A stretch of 64,000 nucleotides of DNA from DASVTU01 sp036387415 (lineage in GTDB: Bacteria; Acidobacteriota; Blastocatellia; Pyrinomonadales; Pyrinomonadaceae): positions 310,001 through 374,000 of the forward strand of contig DASVTU010000039.1 of NCBI GenBank assembly GCA_036387415.1, written 5' to 3'. The notes under the pieces are model-generated. The model saw only the letters and a program-made list of their open reading frames with translations, was not told the origin of the DNA and searched no databases. Below are positions 32,856-41,276 of the stretch, piece after piece. The position numbers were made by a program, and so were the translations under genes. Position 1 is the first letter of the stretch. Each line of letters begins with the position of its first letter.

Positions 32856-33794
32856 ATGAAAAGCTCTCGCTTTACCCTCAGAACTTTAGCAATTGCTATG
32901 TTTATTTTGGCCGCTACCTCATTCGCACAAGCGCAGGCCACACGTACTTGGGTTTCGGGCGTCGGCGACGATGTCAACCCATGCAGCCGCACCGCACCTT
33001 GCAAAACTTTCGCGGGCGCAATCTCCAAAACCGCCGCCTCAGGCGAAATCTCCGTCCTCGACCCCGGCGGCTTCGGCGCGCTGACGATTACCAAATCCAT
33101 CACCGTCAACGGCGAAGGCACGCTCGCGGGCGTCTTGAATGCGCTGACCACTGGCTTCATCGTCAACGCCACTTCCACCGACACGGTTAACATCCGTTAT
33201 GTCTCCATCAACGCGCCCGGCAACGGCACCGACGGCATCCGTATCCTCCAAGCCAAAAATGTCAACATTGAAGAGGTTTCAATCGCGGGCAACACGGGTG
33301 AAGGCATCGAAATCAACGAAACCAGCGACGTAAACGTGCTCATCAGAAATTCGACCATCAGAAACAACACCACGACGGGCGTACTCGTCGCCACTAGCGG
33401 CGGCTTTGCGAAGGTCGTGCTCGACCGCGTTTCCATCACCGGAAGCGGCGTCGGCGTCCGAGGTCGAAGTGGTTCGCGTATTTCCATGCTCGGCTGCACC
33501 GTGTCCGGTAACACCACTGGCGTTCAGGCCGAAGCGCAGACGGGCGGCTCGCTGGCGGTCATCAATATCGAGCATTCGCAGATTACGCAGAATGCGGGTG
33601 TCGGCGTGCAGGCTGGCGGCGGTCTGGCGGTCACGCTCTCCATCGCACGCATCTCCGACTGTCAGATAACCAACAACGGCGGAGCCGGCGTCACCGAAGG
33701 CGCTAACGGGCAGGTCGATACCTACCAGAACAACGAGATTATCGGCAACACGCCCGACGGCTGCGTCAATTGCAACCCCGCAGTCTTCAACTAA
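32856..33794 (+). CDS. Secreted right-handed parallel beta-helix protein
   Basis: The product has 312 residues from the ATG at 32856, with AAGGAG seven bases before it. A signal peptide (residues 1-27, TLAIAMFILAATSFAQA then cleavage near AQA) is followed by a short domain with two Cys residues (NPCSRTAPCKTF) and then about eight turns of a pectate-lyase-like solenoid, with repeating patterns such as NVNIEEVSIAGNTGEGIEI and ISDCQITNNGGAGV. It ends DGCVNCNPAVFN. No catalytic residues are identifiable; a cell-surface, carbohydrate-binding or structural role is likely. The gene is a single transcription unit: own promoter, structured leader and strong terminator. Confidence 0.85.
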   Translation: MKSSRFTLRTLAIAMFILAATSFAQAQATRTWVSGVGDDVNPCSRTAPCKTFAGAISKTAASGEISVLDPGGFGALTITKSITVNGEGTLAGVLNALTTGFIVNATSTDTVNIRYVSINAPGNGTDGIRILQAKNVNIEEVSIAGNTGEGIEINETSDVNVLIRNSTIRNNTTTGVLVATSGGFAKVVLDRVSITGSGVGVRGRSGSRISMLGCTVSGNTTGVQAEAQTGGSLAVINIEHSQITQNAGVGVQAGGGLAVTLSIARISDCQITNNGGAGVTEGANGQVDTYQNNEIIGNTPDGCVNCNPAVFN

Positions 33795-33823
33795 AAAGTC
33801 CGTCCACGTTTAACCCTTTGCAC

Positions 33824-33876
33824 AACTCGTCCCGCGTCTGCTCCCTGCAAGAATCAGACGCGGGACGAGTTTTTTT
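33824..33876 (+). terminator. Strong rho-independent terminator
   Basis: AACTCGTCCCGCGTCTG (33824-33840) pairs perfectly with CAGACGCGGGACGAGTT (33855-33871); 17-bp stem, 14-base loop, then a T run ending at 33876. Ends the beta-helix protein transcript. Confidence 0.95.
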
Positions 33877-34014
33877 CGCGTCTCGCGTTTTCCGTCGTGC
33901 CTTCATTCGCAGGCCGCACCGGACGAGAATTTCCGCCGCCCTGTCCGTCCGTCGTTGCCCGCGCGCAGAGGAATTTCGCGCATCTTTCGCGCCACTTTCA
34001 CGCGCCCGCGTCGC

Positions 34015-34043
34015 TTGACGACGGTGCGGCGTGTGGCTAGACT
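34015..34043 (+). promoter_or_regulatory. Promoter of the exporter operon
   Basis: TTGACG (34015-34020), 17 bases, TAGACT (34038-34043). Leader about 110 bases to the Wzm-like gene. The stretch 33877-34014 shows nothing else recognisable. Confidence 0.65.
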
Positions 34044-34157
34044 GGCTTTTTCTTTCGAGACCCCGGACTACTTCTTGTGCGGTTGCATCGACGATGGCGT
34101 ACAAGCTTGAAGGATACGGAAAGTTTTAGCCAGAGCCGCACAGGAAGTTGAAATTGA

Positions 34158-35132
34158 ATGGGCACGACCTCTAGCAGTAATCGCGCAAGCACGTTGAAAA
34201 CAGCCGCCAACACCACAGCAGCCGCCGCGACCACCATCGACACGACAACCCAAGCCACACCGCCGCCCGTCACCGACGCTACTTCGCAACAGTCGCTCGC
34301 CCACACGCCGCCGGATGAGCCGCTCGTCACGATTCAGGCCAACAAGACGTGGGGCGCGCTCAATCTGCGCGAGATATGGGTCTATCGTGAGTTGCTCTAT
34401 TTCCTGATGTGGCGCGACCTCAAGGTGCGTTACAAGCAGACGGTGCTCGGCGTCCTCTGGGTGATTATGCAGCCGCTTTTGATGACGCTCATCTTCACCA
34501 TCTTCTTAGGGATGCTGGCGCGCGTGCCGTCGCAGGACGTGCCGTATCCGCTCTTTGTCTATGCAGGACTTTTGCCGTGGACGTTTTTTTCGAGCGCCGT
34601 CCTCAACAGCGGCAACAGCCTCGTCGGCAGCGCACATTTGATTACAAAGGTCTACTTCCCGCGCGTCATCATTCCAGCCGCCTCGACGGGCGCGCGACTG
34701 GTGGATTTCGCCATCGCCTTCGTTATCCTTCTCGGACTGATGATTTACTACGGCGTCGCGCCGTCGCGCGGGTTGTTGATGTTGCCTGTGCTGGTTGCGC
34801 TGGTAACGCTGCTGGCGCTTGGGTTGGGGATGTGGATTTCGGCTTTGAACGTCAGATACCGCGACATCGGCATCGCGCTGCCCGTGTTGATACAACTCTG
34901 GATGTTCGTCTCGCCTGTGCTCTATCCTTCGACGCTGGTGCCGCAGCAATGGCAACATCTCTACGCTTTGAATCCGCTCGTCGGCATCGTTGACGGCTTT
35001 CGCTCCTCGCTGTTTGCGCGACCGTTCAACTGGACGGCCATCGCCATCTCCGCCGTCTTCACCGTCGTCCTGCTCGTCTACGCCGCTTTCGCTTTTCAAC
35101 GCATGGAGAAAAGCTTCGCCGACGTTGTTTAA
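34158..35132 (+). CDS. wzm: ABC polysaccharide exporter, membrane subunit (Wzm/KpsM type)
   Basis: The 324-residue product is an ABC-2 permease with six membrane segments over residues about 85-318. LREIWVYRELLYFLMWRDLKVRYKQ is the conserved cytoplasmic entry and VLWVIMQPLLMTLIF the first long helix. An N-terminal extension of about 60 residues, rich in Thr and Ala, precedes it and is unusual for the family (typically 260-270 residues). The ATPase subunit follows after six bases. Together they move lipid-linked polysaccharide across the inner membrane. Confidence 0.92.
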   Translation: MGTTSSSNRASTLKTAANTTAAAATTIDTTTQATPPPVTDATSQQSLAHTPPDEPLVTIQANKTWGALNLREIWVYRELLYFLMWRDLKVRYKQTVLGVLWVIMQPLLMTLIFTIFLGMLARVPSQDVPYPLFVYAGLLPWTFFSSAVLNSGNSLVGSAHLITKVYFPRVIIPAASTGARLVDFAIAFVILLGLMIYYGVAPSRGLLMLPVLVALVTLLALGLGMWISALNVRYRDIGIALPVLIQLWMFVSPVLYPSTLVPQQWQHLYALNPLVGIVDGFRSSLFARPFNWTAIAISAVFTVVLLVYAAFAFQRMEKSFADVV

Positions 35133-35138
35133 GTTTTC

Positions 35139-36467
35139 ATGAAGCCGATTATCAAAGTCGAAAATCTGAGCAAGCAATATCGCATCGGCGTCGGTCAGGC
35201 GTCGTACGGGAGTTTGCGCGAGGCATTGACGGGCATGGCGCGTGCGCCGCTTAAAATGTTTCGACGCGGCGTCAGTGGCGGCGGCATGACCGAAGCCGAG
35301 ACGCTGTGGGCGCTCAAGGATGTGAGTTTCAGCGTCGAGCCGGGCGAGGTGGTCGGCATCATCGGCAGAAACGGCGCGGGCAAATCGACGCTGCTCAAAA
35401 TCCTCTCGCGCATCACCGAGCCGACCACAGGAACCATCGAGCTTTACGGTCGCATCGGCAGCCTTCTGGAAGTCGGCACGGGGTTTCATCCAGAACTGAC
35501 GGGACGCGAAAACATCTTCCTCAACGGCGCGATTCTCGGCATGAAACGTGCGGAGATTTCGCGTCAGTTCGACCGGATAGTCGATTTCTCCGAGATTGAA
35601 CGTTTCATCGACACGCCCGTCAAACACTATTCGAGCGGCATGTATACGCGCCTCGCGTTTGCCGTCGCGGCGCATTTGGAGCCGGAGATTTTGATTGTTG
35701 ACGAGGTGCTGGCGGTGGGCGATGCGTCGTTTCAGAAGAAGTGTCTGGGCAAGATGGGGAGCGTGGCGCGCGAGGGGCGGACGGTGCTTTTCGTGTCGCA
35801 CAATCTGACGGCGATGCAGAGCCTCTGCAATCGCATGCTGTGGCTCAATCAGGGAGAGTTGGTCGCCGACGGCACGTCGCGTCAAGTGGTCGGCAACTAC
35901 TTGAAGACTTCCTTCTCCACGCAGACCGAACAAATCTGGGACGACATCGGGACCGCGCCCGGCAACGAGACGGTGCGCTTGCGTTCGGCGCGCGTCCGTC
36001 CGGTCGATGGTTCGCACACGGATTCGATAACCGTGCGGACGCCTTTCGTGTTCGAGTTCGAGTTCTGGAACCTTGTGCCGGAGACGGTTTTGAATCTCAG
36101 TCTGGTACTCGTCAACGAAGAAGCTACGGTGCTCTTTAACACGGGGCCGATGACGAGGCAGGAGGCCGATTCGCACGCCGACGCGACCGACTGGCATGGA
36201 CGACCTTTTCCGGCGGGTCTGTTCCGCAGCGTCTGCTACGTTCCGGGCAACCTGCTGAACGACGGCGCAGTCAACGTCCAGTTGCATGTGATTAAAGACC
36301 AAAGCATCGGCATCTTTTTTCTAGATAGTGTTTTGTCGTTTGATGTCCGCGAAGATGCGTCGATGCGAAAAGACTGGTACGGCAAAATGATTGGCGCAGT
36401 GCGTCCCGTGCTCGAATGGAAGACGGAACTTGTCGAGGAACGAGCGACACAACAGGTTGGCTCTTAA
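35139..36467 (+). CDS. wzt: ABC polysaccharide exporter, ATPase with C-terminal glycan-binding domain (Wzt type)
   Basis: The 442-residue protein has an N-terminal nucleotide-binding domain (Walker A GRNGAGKST, signature YSSGMYTRLAF, Walker B ILIVDEVLAVGD, switch His in VLFVSHN). The Wzt_C-like beta-sandwich follows over about residues 270-430. In known O-antigen exporters this domain reads a modified chain end before transport. The following gene encodes a methyltransferase, which could make such a terminal cap (inference). Confidence 0.93.
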   Translation: MKPIIKVENLSKQYRIGVGQASYGSLREALTGMARAPLKMFRRGVSGGGMTEAETLWALKDVSFSVEPGEVVGIIGRNGAGKSTLLKILSRITEPTTGTIELYGRIGSLLEVGTGFHPELTGRENIFLNGAILGMKRAEISRQFDRIVDFSEIERFIDTPVKHYSSGMYTRLAFAVAAHLEPEILIVDEVLAVGDASFQKKCLGKMGSVAREGRTVLFVSHNLTAMQSLCNRMLWLNQGELVADGTSRQVVGNYLKTSFSTQTEQIWDDIGTAPGNETVRLRSARVRPVDGSHTDSITVRTPFVFEFEFWNLVPETVLNLSLVLVNEEATVLFNTGPMTRQEADSHADATDWHGRPFPAGLFRSVCYVPGNLLNDGAVNVQLHVIKDQSIGIFFLDSVLSFDVREDASMRKDWYGKMIGAVRPVLEWKTELVEERATQQVGS

Positions 36468-36473
36468 ACTTCA

Positions 36474-36609
36474 AAACTGCAGATTAGCCGCAGAGACGCA
36501 GAGGCACAGAGATGAAGAAGGAAAAAGACAAAAGTGAAGAGTGATGAGCGATTCTTTTTGCTTTTCCTTTTGTCTAGCTCCGTGACTCTGTGACTCTGTG
36601 GCAGATTTT
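36474..36609. repeat. Class G inverted tandem-unit element (G1)
   Basis: The left arm (36474-36511) has CCGCAGAGACGCAGAGGCAC and the right arm (36577-36609) has CGTGACTCTGTGACTCTGTG. The inner part has AAGGAAAAAGACAAAAG facing CTTTTCCTTTTGTC. Confidence 0.85.
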
Positions 36610-36650
36610 GAAAAGGCTGGTTTGTCGAAAGCGACAGTGGAAAAAAACGG

Positions 36651-37469
36651 ATGGGGATTATCTACAAAGTGGGAAAAGCGTTTGTGCCGTCGTCGCTCAA
36701 GAGAGCGTTGATGGGCAGGATGCGTTCGGTTGTTTTGCAGGATTTCGAGTCGGTTGTCTCGACGTGGCGCAACGACGGCGCGCAACCCGCGTCGCTCAAA
36801 GAGGCGGCGGAGCAACTGCTGAACGAAATCAAAATCGACCGCACGGTCAAAGAAGCCTCCGCGCAATTCGAGTCGTTGCGCGGCCAGAAGAATCTGAAGC
36901 TTCATCTGGGCGCGGGCGCAGACATCCGCCACGGATGGGTCAACATCGACCTCGCCTTGAGATTTCCGCCCGAAGTTGACCGCAACGCTCCGCCCGGCAC
37001 GATGTTCATCAACTACGACCTCCGGCGCGGTCTGCCGCTCGACGACGCCTCTTGCGACCTCGTTTATTCGTCGCATTTCTGGGAGCATCTGGAATATCGT
37101 CAGGGGTTGGAACTGATGCGCGAGTGCCAGCGCGTGTTGCGTCCGGGCGGCGTCTTCCGCATCTCGCTGCCGCACTTCAAGAATATGTTCGACGCCTACT
37201 TGCGCGCGGATGATGAGTATTTCAGTTTGATGAACATTCTGGAAGTTATGCCCGATGTCGAACCGGGAACCGAGATGCTGGTTGACCACGTTAACTACGG
37301 CGTCTATCAACACGGCGAACACAAGTGCATCTACGATGAGGAGAAAGTGTTGGTGCTGCTGCGTCGTCTCGGTTATGCCTCGGTCGCCGCGTCGCCATAC
37401 CGCGAGGGCGTAGACCCCGCCGACATGCTGCGTCGTAAGCATTCCTTCTACGTTGAGGCCACGAAGTAG
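36651..37469 (+). CDS. Class I SAM-dependent methyltransferase
   Basis: The 272-residue product has motif I as KLHLGAGADIRHGWVNIDL (residues about 82-101), then CDLVYSSHFWEHLEYRQGL and CQRVLRPGGVFRISLPHF, a type-11-like SAM methyltransferase. An N-terminal helical part of about 75 residues precedes it. Proteins of this group sit in polysaccharide clusters and methylate sugars. It stands directly after the exporter genes, separated only by a repeat element. Confidence 0.85.
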   Translation: MGIIYKVGKAFVPSSLKRALMGRMRSVVLQDFESVVSTWRNDGAQPASLKEAAEQLLNEIKIDRTVKEASAQFESLRGQKNLKLHLGAGADIRHGWVNIDLALRFPPEVDRNAPPGTMFINYDLRRGLPLDDASCDLVYSSHFWEHLEYRQGLELMRECQRVLRPGGVFRISLPHFKNMFDAYLRADDEYFSLMNILEVMPDVEPGTEMLVDHVNYGVYQHGEHKCIYDEEKVLVLLRRLGYASVAASPYREGVDPADMLRRKHSFYVEATK

Positions 37470-37491
37470 TATCCGCGACCATGAGCCAGAA

Positions 37492-38418
37492 GTGAGAATC
37501 GTCTTGACGGGTTACGCCCATCCACGATACGCCGCATCGCTCAAAGAATTCGGCACGCCGCGCCCGCTTCCACGAAGCGGCGGCTGGCTTCTCGAACGCG
37601 CGATTGACGGCACCGCGCTCCGCGATGCGATGGGTTGTTATCCGCTCTTTGCCTGCGCCGATTGGTCGCAACTGCATCTCGACCTCGAAGACTCGACGGA
37701 CGGACTCGTCAGTCTCTCGGCGGTGACAGACCCCTTCGGCGACTATACGGAAGACTACTTGCGACGCTGCTTTCCAGACGTTGTGTTGCCCTTCAAAGAA
37801 CATTTCGTGACCGAACTCGGCGCGAAGCCCCTGCCAGCTTTCGTCTCGAAGCATCATCGCTACTACGCGCGCAAGGCATCGGAGCAAGTGCGCGTCGAAC
37901 GTTGCGACAACCCCGCGCAGTTTGTTGACGAATGGACGACGCTTTACGGCGCGCTCGTCGAGCGTCACGCGCTCAAGGGCATCAAGGCTTTTTCGCGTCG
38001 CTCGTTTGCCGCGCAGTTGGACGTTCCCGGCATCGTCATGTTCCGCGCCGTCGCCGCAGACACGACGGTCGGCGCGCATCTCTGGTACGTGCAGAATGAT
38101 GTCGCCTACAGCCATCTCGCCGCGTCCAACGCGCTCGGCTACGAACTGATGGCGGCCTACGCGCTCTACTGGTTTGCGCTCGAATATTTCGCGGAGCAGC
38201 GCATCGGCTGGCTCGACGTGGGCGCGGGCGCAGGACTCGGCGGCGACGACGCGGGTCTGACGCGATTCAAACGCGGATGGTCAACGGCGAGTCGTACGGT
38301 TTACTTCTGCGGTCGCATTTTCGATAGACAGAAATATGCCGAGGCGACGCAGGCCAAAGGCGTCGTCGCCGCTGACACGCGCTATTTCCCCGCGTACCGT
38401 CAGGGAGAATTTGGTTAA
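37492..38418 (+). CDS. GNAT-fold acyl/aminoacyltransferase-like protein (FemAB/BioF2-like)
   Basis: About 308 residues from a GTG at 37492. Fold signs: a region with FVSKHHRYYARKA, then a conserved stretch AFSRRSFAAQLDVPGIVMFRA, GAHLWYVQNDVAYSHLAAS, and LGYELMAAYALYWFALEYF followed by WLDVGAGAGL. The order resembles CelD/BioF2-type acetyltransferases that often accompany capsule genes. No active-site residue can be named with confidence. The following gene begins two bases after its stop, so both are in one operon. Confidence 0.6.
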   Translation: MRIVLTGYAHPRYAASLKEFGTPRPLPRSGGWLLERAIDGTALRDAMGCYPLFACADWSQLHLDLEDSTDGLVSLSAVTDPFGDYTEDYLRRCFPDVVLPFKEHFVTELGAKPLPAFVSKHHRYYARKASEQVRVERCDNPAQFVDEWTTLYGALVERHALKGIKAFSRRSFAAQLDVPGIVMFRAVAADTTVGAHLWYVQNDVAYSHLAASNALGYELMAAYALYWFALEYFAEQRIGWLDVGAGAGLGGDDAGLTRFKRGWSTASRTVYFCGRIFDRQKYAEATQAKGVVAADTRYFPAYRQGEFG

Positions 38419-38419
38419 C

Positions 38420-39538
38420 ATGAAAGACCCGCGCGTGAAAGCATTGGCACGTCTGCTGGTGAATCATTCGTGTTCCTTGAAAGAGGGCGAGCGGGTATTG
38501 GTTGAAGCGGTCAACGCGCCGGAGGAGATTGTGTTGGAGTTATGCAGGGCGGCGAAGGCGGCGGGCGCGACGCCTTTCGTCTCGCTCAAGAACGACCGCG
38601 TGATACGCGAACTCTGCACGCTCTACGACGAGACGGATGCGCGGCTGATGGCCGACGCCGAACTCCACATGCTCCGGCAGATGGACGCTTTTATCAGCAT
38701 TCGCGCCATCGAAAACGCGCAGGAATATTCGGACGTGTGCGGCGACAAACTGCAAAACATCCTGCGTCATTACGTCGAGCCGGTGCATTATCGCTATCGC
38801 AACGAACATACGAAGTGGGTCGCTCTGCGTTGGCCGACGCCTGCAATGGCCGAACGCGCGGGCATGTCCACCGAGGCGTTCGAGGACTTCTTCTTCGATG
38901 TCTGCACGATTGACTACGCGAAGATGGACGCGGCGATGACGCCGCTCGTCTCCCTAATGCGTCAGACCGATGAGGTCAGAATCCACGGCCCCGGCGAGAC
39001 GGATGTCAGATTTTCCATCAAGGGTATCGGGCAGTATAAATCGGTCGGGCGGCACAACATTCCCGACGGCGAACTCTTTACCGCGCCCGTCCGCGATTCT
39101 GTTCAGGGCAGAATTCACTATAATGTTCCGTCCGTCTACTACGGCACGGATTTTCGTGATGTCCGTCTCGAATTCCGCGACGGTCGCATCGTCGAAGCCA
39201 GCGCCGCCGCCAACGAGCGGAAGCTCAAAGAGATTCTCGACACGGACGAGGGCGCGCGTCGCATCGGCGAATTCGCGTTTGGCTTTCACCCGCGCATACA
39301 TGAACCGATGCGGGATATTTTGTTTGATGAAAAAATCGCGGGTTCGATTCACCTGACACCCGGCAACGCTTACGCAGACGCCGACAACGGCAATCGTTCC
39401 GCGATTCATTGGGATTTGATTCTACGGCAAACCCCTGACGCGGGCGGCGGCGAAATCTGGTTCGACCAAACGCTCGTCAGGCGCGACGGCAGATTCGTGC
39501 CCGTCGAACTCGCGTGTTTGAATCCCGAAAACTTGTGA
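38420..39538 (+). CDS. M29-family metalloaminopeptidase
   Basis: The product has 372 residues from the ATG at 38420, the usual length of the thermophilic aminopeptidase family (AmpS, PepS). Metal- and substrate-site sequences are present: GRHNIPDGELFTAPV, RIHYNVPSVYYG, EFAFGFHPRIHEPM and HLTPGNAYADADNGNRSAIHWDL. The family cleaves N-terminal residues from peptides, is cytoplasmic and needs two divalent metal ions. Its presence inside a polysaccharide operon, one base after the preceding stop codon, is unexpected. Confidence 0.9.
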   Translation: MKDPRVKALARLLVNHSCSLKEGERVLVEAVNAPEEIVLELCRAAKAAGATPFVSLKNDRVIRELCTLYDETDARLMADAELHMLRQMDAFISIRAIENAQEYSDVCGDKLQNILRHYVEPVHYRYRNEHTKWVALRWPTPAMAERAGMSTEAFEDFFFDVCTIDYAKMDAAMTPLVSLMRQTDEVRIHGPGETDVRFSIKGIGQYKSVGRHNIPDGELFTAPVRDSVQGRIHYNVPSVYYGTDFRDVRLEFRDGRIVEASAAANERKLKEILDTDEGARRIGEFAFGFHPRIHEPMRDILFDEKIAGSIHLTPGNAYADADNGNRSAIHWDLILRQTPDAGGGEIWFDQTLVRRDGRFVPVELACLNPENL

Positions 39539-39553
39539 TAGGAGAAGCAGAGG

Positions 39554-40234
39554 ATGGCAAAAGTGGTTGTGTTCGGAGTCAGTCAGTGGGCGGAGTTGGC
39601 GCATTTTTACCTGACGCACGATTCGCCGCATGAGGTCGTCGCCTTCACGCTCGACCGTGAATACATCGGCGCGGACAATTACAGAGGTCTGCCCGTCGTC
39701 GCCTTCGACGAAGTGGCCGAGCGTTATCCGCCCGGCGAATTTTCGATGTTTATCCCGATGAGTTTTAAGCGAATGAACCACGTCCGCGCAGAGAAGTACG
39801 AGGCGGCGAAGGCTCTCGGTTATGAACTCATCAGTTACGTCAGTTCCAAAGCGACCACCTTCCCCGGCTTCGTCTGCGGCGACAATTGCTTCATCTTTGA
39901 AGACAACACGATTCAGCCCTTCGTCACCATCGGCAACAACGTCGTCCTGTGGAGCGGCAACCACATCGGCCATCACAGCACCATTAAAGACCACGTGATG
40001 ATTACGTCGCACGTCGTCATCTCCGGCTGCTGCACCATCGAGCCTTACTGCTTCTTCGGCGTCAACGCCACCGTGCGCGACGAGACGACCATCGCACGCG
40101 AAACGCTCGTCGGCATGGGCGTCACGATTCTCAAGGACACGAAGGAGTTCGAGGTCTACAAAGCGACGGCGACCGAACCGGCGGGCTTTCGCAGCGACGA
40201 AATCCGCAGCCTGTCGCACAAATCGAAGGGGTAA
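39554..40234 (+). CDS. Sugar N/O-acyltransferase, NeuD/PglD type
   Basis: The 226-residue protein has an N-terminal nucleotide-sugar-binding part (AKVVVFGVSQWAELAHFYL, similar to the PglD N-domain) and a left-handed beta-helix (NCFIFEDNTIQPFVTIGNNV, then GNHIGHHSTIKDHVMITSHV). The His pair in IGHHS is where PglD has its catalytic base. In this family acetyl-CoA acylates an amino sugar nucleotide; the DegT aminotransferase three genes downstream could make the substrate. Confidence 0.85.
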   Translation: MAKVVVFGVSQWAELAHFYLTHDSPHEVVAFTLDREYIGADNYRGLPVVAFDEVAERYPPGEFSMFIPMSFKRMNHVRAEKYEAAKALGYELISYVSSKATTFPGFVCGDNCFIFEDNTIQPFVTIGNNVVLWSGNHIGHHSTIKDHVMITSHVVISGCCTIEPYCFFGVNATVRDETTIARETLVGMGVTILKDTKEFEVYKATATEPAGFRSDEIRSLSHKSKG

Positions 40235-40245
40235 AAAGCGGCGTC

Positions 40246-41178
40246 ATGAGGTGGGAGAAAAAGGGTCTCATATTCAGCGCGGCGAATCAGTACGAGTGGA
40301 TGTCGCATCACGCCTGCGTGCCCGTCGCCGATAAGGTCAACGACGAAATCCTGCGAATCTACTTCGGGCCGCGCGACACCGAAGGACGCACCACGACGAC
40401 GTTTATCGAAGTCGAAGCCGACAACCCTTCCAACGTGCTCTACGTACACGACCGTCCCGTTTTGGGATTGGGCAAGCTCGGCTGCTTCGACGATAGCGGC
40501 GCGATGCCTTCCTCCATCGTCAATCATGGAGGCAAGAAGTATCTCTTCTACATTGGCTGGAATCGTGGCGTGACCGTGCCTTATCGCAATTCGGTCGGCC
40601 TCGCCGTGAGCGAAGACGGCGGCATCACTTTCCGTCGCGCCTTCGACGGCCCCGTGGTTGACCGCACACGCTTCGAGCCTTACTTTTGCGCGTCGCCCTT
40701 CGCCATGCTCGACGGAGAGATGTGGAAACTCTGGTATGCATCGAGCACCGGCTTCGTCGTCGTTGACGGCAAACCCGAACCCGTCTACCAGATTAAGTAC
40801 GCCGAATCGCGCGACGGCGCGGACTGGATGCGACACAACACGACCTGCATCGAATACACGTTTGAGGGCGAAGCGAATGCACGTCCGTGTGTCTTGAAAG
40901 ACGGTGGCGTGTATCGCATGTGGTATTGCTATCGCGGCAGCCGACATTACCGTACGGACAAGGCGCAGAGCTATCGTCTCGGTTATGCCGAATCAACGGA
41001 CGGCATCCATTGGACGAGAAAAGACGACGAGGTTGGCATCGAACGCTCCGAGGATGGTTGGGATTCCATGATGATGGAATATCCATTCGTCTACGAGCAC
41101 AGGGGCAGGAAGTACATGCTCTATAACGGCAACGGTTTCGGCGAGACGGGCTTCGGCTACGCCGTCCTGCATGAATAA
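40246..41178 (+). CDS. Five-bladed beta-propeller protein, glycoside-hydrolase-43/32-like
   Basis: The 310-residue protein without signal peptide shows repeating propeller-blade strands: MPSSIVNHGGKKYLFYIGWN, GLAVSEDGGITFRR, MWKLWYASSTGF, IKYAESRDGADWMRH, YRMWYCYRGSR and LGYAESTDGIHWTRKDD. Such cytoplasmic propellers are often found in glycan clusters and annotated as glycosidases without proof. No catalytic acid pair can be assigned from sequence. It may act on nucleotide-linked or lipid-linked sugar, or only bind it. Confidence 0.7.
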   Translation: MRWEKKGLIFSAANQYEWMSHHACVPVADKVNDEILRIYFGPRDTEGRTTTTFIEVEADNPSNVLYVHDRPVLGLGKLGCFDDSGAMPSSIVNHGGKKYLFYIGWNRGVTVPYRNSVGLAVSEDGGITFRRAFDGPVVDRTRFEPYFCASPFAMLDGEMWKLWYASSTGFVVVDGKPEPVYQIKYAESRDGADWMRHNTTCIEYTFEGEANARPCVLKDGGVYRMWYCYRGSRHYRTDKAQSYRLGYAESTDGIHWTRKDDEVGIERSEDGWDSMMMEYPFVYEHRGRKYMLYNGNGFGETGFGYAVLHE

Positions 41179-41262
41179 TTGCGGAATGCGGATGGCGGAT
41201 GGCGGATTGATAAGAAGCAGTTTGTCTTCTAATCCACATTCAGCAATCCGACATCCGCAATT
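41178..41262. repeat. Class F inverted tandem-unit element (F3)
   Basis: The left arm (41178-41209) has ATTGCGGAATGCGGATGGCG and the right arm (41230-41262) has CTAATCCACATTCAGCAATC. Core: AAGCAGTTTGTCTTCTAATCC, closely like F2 and F1. Confidence 0.85.
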
Positions 41263-41276
41263 GACGAGGTGAAGCT

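Noticed and set aside
34506..36302. 598-codon open frame on the minus strand opposite wzm/wzt
   Set aside because: Antisense shadow of two confidently identified ABC transporter genes; translation is rich in Arg, His, Asp and Gln without domain motifs.
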